DNA of 43,915 nucleotides from Holophagales bacterium (GTDB lineage Bacteria; Acidobacteriota; Thermoanaerobaculia; UBA5066). Both the position numbers and the translations under genes were made by a program. The stretch is taken from the NCBI GenBank assembly GCA_016714815.1, contig JADKBZ010000035.1:1-43915 (forward strand). Direction: 5' to 3'. Below are positions 40,331 through 43,915 of this stretch, piece by piece (the stretch's first letter is position 1; each line of letters begins with the position of its first letter). Under the pieces are notes generated by a model. That model was not told the DNA's origin, made no database searches, and saw only the letters and a program-made list of their open reading frames with translations.

Positions 40331-43300
40331 TACTGGAAGAACCCGTTCGTCCAGGATGAAGTGGATTCGGAGCCGATCGAGCTGTTGTGAATCCTTGATC
40401 GTCCCATCGCCGCTCCAGAAAGCTCCAGGATGCCGTTGTTGGCGCGGGTCCGTCCCGCCCGATAGGCAATGCTGCTTGGGACCGCCGTGGCCGGCAGATC
40501 TCCGCGGACGAGGACGATCTCCCCGTCGGCCTCGGCAGACGTCACCGTCAGGTTCACGGAGAGAGAGCGGACCGTCGACGTCGGGATGCCGCAACGGGTC
40601 CCGGATCGCCAGTACCCAGGTCTCCTGGCCCCAGGGACGATGCCGCTGAGGCTGCACCACTCGACCCGCGTGTCGAAGAGCCGGCAGGGGCTGAGTGTGT
40701 AGCGCGGGTCGCGAGGATGCGGATCGGCATCGACACGCTGCCTCCTCGAGATGCACCCCCGTCACCTCGTTCGTCTCGGTCACCGAGACGCCCACGGACC
40801 CCGTCGTCCCGGCCGTGATCGTGATCGACCGCGTCCCGCTTCCGGCCGTGATCGTCCCGTTCGTGACGACCCAGTCGTAGGTCACGCCCGCGACTTCCGG
40901 CACCGAAACCGTGAAGGATTGCTGAGGCCAGACGCTCGGCGGAGCCGTGATGACGGGCGTGACGGGGCTGGCGTCGATCACTACGGCGGTCGTTGCGTCG
41001 GCCGAGGCGCAGCCGTTCACCGTGGCCGTCACGCTGTAGGTCCCCGCCATGGCGATGGTGGCGCTCGGGATCGTCGGGTTCTGGGCGGAGGAGGTGAAGC
41101 CGTTCGGGCCGGTCCAGGCGTAGGTGGCGCCTGGGATGGTAGAGGCGGTGAGAGAGATCATCCCGCCCTCGCAGACGGCTCCGCCGTTGCCGGCGGTGGG
41201 CGTCGACGGGATCGGATTCACGGTGACGCTCGTGGTCCCGGCCGGTGAGGTGCAACCGTTCACCGTCGCCGTCACGCTGTAGGTCCCCGCCATCGCGACC
41301 GTGGCGCTTGGGATCGTCGGGTTCTGCGCTGCAGAGGTGAAGCCGTTCGGGCCGGTCCAGGCGTAGGTGGCGCCTGGGACAGTCGAGGCGGTCAGCGTGA
41401 TAGTCCCGCCTTCGCAAACGGCGCCAGCGTTGCCGGCGGTGGGCGTCGACGGGATCGGATTCACGGTGACGTTCGTGGTGCTCGCCGGTGAGGTGCAGCC
41501 GTTCACCGTCGTCGTCACGCTGTAGGTCCCCGCCATCGCGACCGTGGCGCTCGGGATCGTCGGGTTCTGCGCTGCAGAGGTGAAGCCGTTCGGGCCGGTC
41601 CAGGCGTAGGTGGCGCCCGGAACCGTCGAGGCGGTGAGGGAGATCGTCCCGCCTTCGCAGACGGCTCCGCTGTTACCAGCGGTGGGCGTCGACGGGATCG
41701 GATTCACGGTGACGCTCGTGGTCCCGGCCGGTGAGGTGCAGCGGTTCACCGTCGCCGTCACGCGCTGTCTGGTCCCCGCCATGCGACCGTGGGCGCTTGG
41801 GATCGTCGGTTCTGCGCTAGAGGTGAAGCCGTTCGGGCTGGTCAGGCGTGGTGGCGCCTGGGACCGTCGAGGCGGTGAGCGAGATCGTCCCGCCTTCGCA
41901 GACGGCGCCGCCGTTGCCCGCGGTGGGCGTCGACGGGATCGGATTCACGGTGACGTTCGTTGTCCCGGCCGGTGAGGTGCAGCCGTTCACCGTCGTCGTC
42001 ACGCGCAGGTCCCCGCCATCGCGACCGTGGCGCTTGGGATCGTCAGGTTCCTGGGCGGAGGAGGAGAAGCCGTTCGGGCCGGTCCAGGCGTAGGTGGCGC
42101 CCGGAACCGTCGAGGCGGTGAGGGAGATCGTCCCGCCTTCGCAGACGGCTCCGCTGTTACCAGCGGTGGGCGTCGCCGGAATCGGATTCACGGTGACGTT
42201 CGTGGTGCTCGCCGGTGAGGTGCAGCCGTTCACCGTCGCCGTCACGCTGTAGGTCCCCGCCATCGCGACCGTGGCGCTCGGGATCGTCGGGTTCGCGCTG
42301 CAGACGTGAAGCCGTCCGGGGCGGTCCAGCGTAGGTCGCCCGGAACCGTCGAGGCGGTGAGCGTGATAGTCCCGCCTTCACAGACGGCTCCGCCGTTGCC
42401 CGCGGTGGGCGTCGCGGGGATCGGATTCACGGTGACGCTCGTGGTGTTCGCCGGTGAGGCGCAGCCGTTGACCGTCGCCGTCACGATGTAGGTCCCCGCC
42501 ATCGCGACCGTGACGGTCGGGATCGTCGACTTCTGGTCAGCGGAAGTGGCCATTCCGGGCCGGTCCAGGCGCGGTGGCGCCGCCGCCGGGCGGTGAGTGC
42601 CACCGTCGACGCAAGCGGCGGTGGGTCGCCGGGATCGGATTCGGCGACGCTCGTGGTGCTCCGGGGGCGCCGTGCGTCGCCGTCGCTGTGGTCCCGGCTG
42701 GCCGTCGTGGCGCTCCGGGATCGTCGGGTCCGGGCGGCAGACGTGGCCGTTCGGGCCGGTCAGGCGTAGGTGGCGCCTTCGAGACGGTCGAGGCGGTGAC
42801 GTGCTAGTTCCGCCCCTCGCCGAACGGGCTCCGCCGTTGCCGGCGTCGCGCCGGGATTCGCGCGGGACGCTCGTGGTGCTCGCGTGCGGGCAGCCGCCGC
42901 TACCGTCGCCGTCACGCTGCTAGGTCCCCGCCATCGCGACCGTGGCGCTCAGGATCGTGGGTTCTGGGCGGAGGAGAAGCCGTTCCGGGCCTGGTCCAGG
43001 CGTAGGTGGCGCCTGCGACCGTCGAGGTGGTGAGGAGGATCGTCCCGCCTTCACAGAACGGCTCCGCCGCTGCCCGCTGGGGCGTCGCGGGGATCGGATT
43101 CAGTGACGCTCGTCGTGCTCGCCGGTGAGGCGCAGCCGCCCACCGTGGCCGTGACGCTGTAGGTGCCCGCCATCGCGACCGTGGCGCTCGGGATCGTCGG
43201 GTTCTGGTCAGCGGAGGAGAAGCCGTTCGGTCCGGTCCAGGCGTAGGTCGCGCCCGCCACCGCCGGGGTCGAGAGATTGATGGTGCTGCCGATGCAGACC

Positions 43301-43915
43301 GGGGAGTTCGAAGAAGGCGTCGGAGTGGCGGGCACCTCGTTCACGGTGACCGTCGCGCTGCCGCTGCCCGCGCCCGTGCACGAGAGCCCGTCCGTGAGCG
43401 AGGCGACGAGTGGTCGTCGCTCGATGCCGGACCGACCGCGAACGTGAAGGGCCGGTCCGCGCCGATCGTCTGGGTGCGCCGCCGTTGTCGAGGGGTGACG
43501 ATGACGGCGCCGCCCGCCAGAGACGGTGACCGGCACCGGCTGAGAGGGTTCCCGTGCAGACCGTTCCACCCCCGTGACAATTCCGGTGAGGCTTCCGCAG
43601 CTCACCGCTGGCGACAGCGCCGCGGCGTCTGGCTCCCGAAGTGAATCCAGCCGTCCAGCTCTCCGACCAGGCCCAGCCGCCCATCTGGTGCAACAGGCCG
43701 TCGTGAAGTGACTGCCGCCGAGGGTCCATCCGGATCCAACCCGCGCTCTCCGACCAGGCGAAGCCCGAGAGGACGCCCGTGACGGAGTTGAGGTTCACGC
43801 CCCAGGTGGTCGGCGAGGCGTCGTTCTCGTACGGTCCGCTCCCGTTCGCTCCCAGCTTCACCCAACCGACGCTCTCGTGCCACGCGTAGCCGCTGAGGTG
43901 CGTCGGCAGGACGGT
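40330..43915 (-). CDS. Giant exported surface protein with Ig-like tandem repeats and C-terminal DVNGYF-type module; 5' end outside window, many frame breaks
   Basis: Read from the right edge on the minus strand: 'LSGYAWHESVGWVKLG', 'NLNSVTGVLSGFAWSESAGW' and 'MGGWAWSES' repeats. Then about nine or ten Ig-like units of 81 residues ('NPIPSTPTAG', 'AVCEGGTISLTASTVPGATY', 'AWTGPNGFTSAAQNPTIPSA', 'MAGTYSVTATVNGC'). Then a PKD-like unit 'PVITAPPSVWPQQSFTVSVP', and finally a C-terminal segment recognisable across two frames ('SPCRLFDTRVEW', 'LSVNLTVTSAEADGEI', 'AGRTRANNGILEL') ending 'SSWTNGFFQ' at the stop 40330-40332. At least six frame changes lie between 41750 and 43600, densest at 42540-43100. 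I consider it one gene whose repeats are poorly resolved. Probably an adhesin-like surface protein. Confidence 0.7.
41000..43240 (-). repeat. 243-bp tandem coding repeats
   Basis: The marker AGCCGTTCAC or a one-base variant recurs at 41011, 41254, 41497, 41740, 41981 and 42224, with the related AGCCGTTGAC at 42463: spacings 243, 243, 243, 241, 243 and 239. Further degraded copies lie near 42890 and 43132. Intact copies differ by only a few bases, which points to recent expansion or gene conversion. Confidence 0.85.

Noticed and set aside
41000..43240. CRISPR-like array from regular repeats
   Set aside because: The period is 243 bases, the repeats are coding, and there are no unique spacers.

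Overview
The window is about 70% G+C, with long codon-biased reading frames on both strands. Several things suggest Acidobacteriota, possibly a Thermoanaerobaculia-like lineage: large Sec-exported proteins carrying an 'SPCR-x-x-DTR ... DVNGYF' module, a Ser/Thr kinase fused to TPRs, a one-chain pyruvate:ferredoxin oxidoreductase, and many orphan secreted proteins. This placement is an inference; no marker gene is present. No tRNA, rRNA, CRISPR array, transposase or phage gene was seen. Several genes, mostly exported ones, are split by single-base frame changes, and the tandem-repeat gene at the right end is badly scrambled. I read most of these as residual sequencing indels, but phase variation or decay is not excluded.

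Layout. 1-7.1 kb: a truncated TPR protein, a frameshifted secreted protein, a collagen-stalk/beta-propeller surface protein translationally coupled to a SurA/parvulin-like periplasmic protein, two small proteins and a decayed parvulin remnant. 7.2-10.4 kb: a transmembrane Ser/Thr kinase with TPRs and a convergent membrane protein. 10.6-13.5 kb: an ECF-sigma divergon. Sigma factor, small membrane protein (putative anti-sigma) and Spy-like sensor form one operon, and a secreted protein is transcribed divergently; both directions carry the same TGTAACC-N16-CGTC promoter. 13.6-24.1 kb: a DUF3828-like protein, an AraC regulator with a serine hydrolase, a four-PAS/GAF hybrid histidine kinase, an XRE regulator with a palindromic operator, a TetR regulator with paired operators and an extended SDR, and two small envelope proteins.

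24.2-29.7 kb: a probable methionine-catabolism operon (methionine gamma-lyase-like enzyme plus 2-oxoacid:ferredoxin oxidoreductase) divergent from an Lrp/AsnC regulator, with a palindrome between them. 30-38.2 kb: exported proteins with the DVNGYF module, including a rhamnogalacturonan-lyase-like enzyme and a parallel beta-helix protein, plus a LuxR-type regulator and an acid phosphatase lipoprotein. 38.3-40.2 kb: a DUF4395 membrane protein and a VapBC pair. 40.3 kb to the end: a giant surface protein on the minus strand with 243-bp tandem Ig-like repeats.

Three observations link genes. A 20-bp palindrome with an invariant tail, (T/C)GTCC(G/T)CC-N4-GGCGGACA-GAC(A/G)G, precedes four plus-strand genes, three of them encoding large exported proteins. 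The ECF divergon gives an explicit circuit for one exported protein. The collagen-like protein appears to be co-translated with its own candidate prolyl isomerase/chaperone, with a perfect 13-bp hairpin between them.
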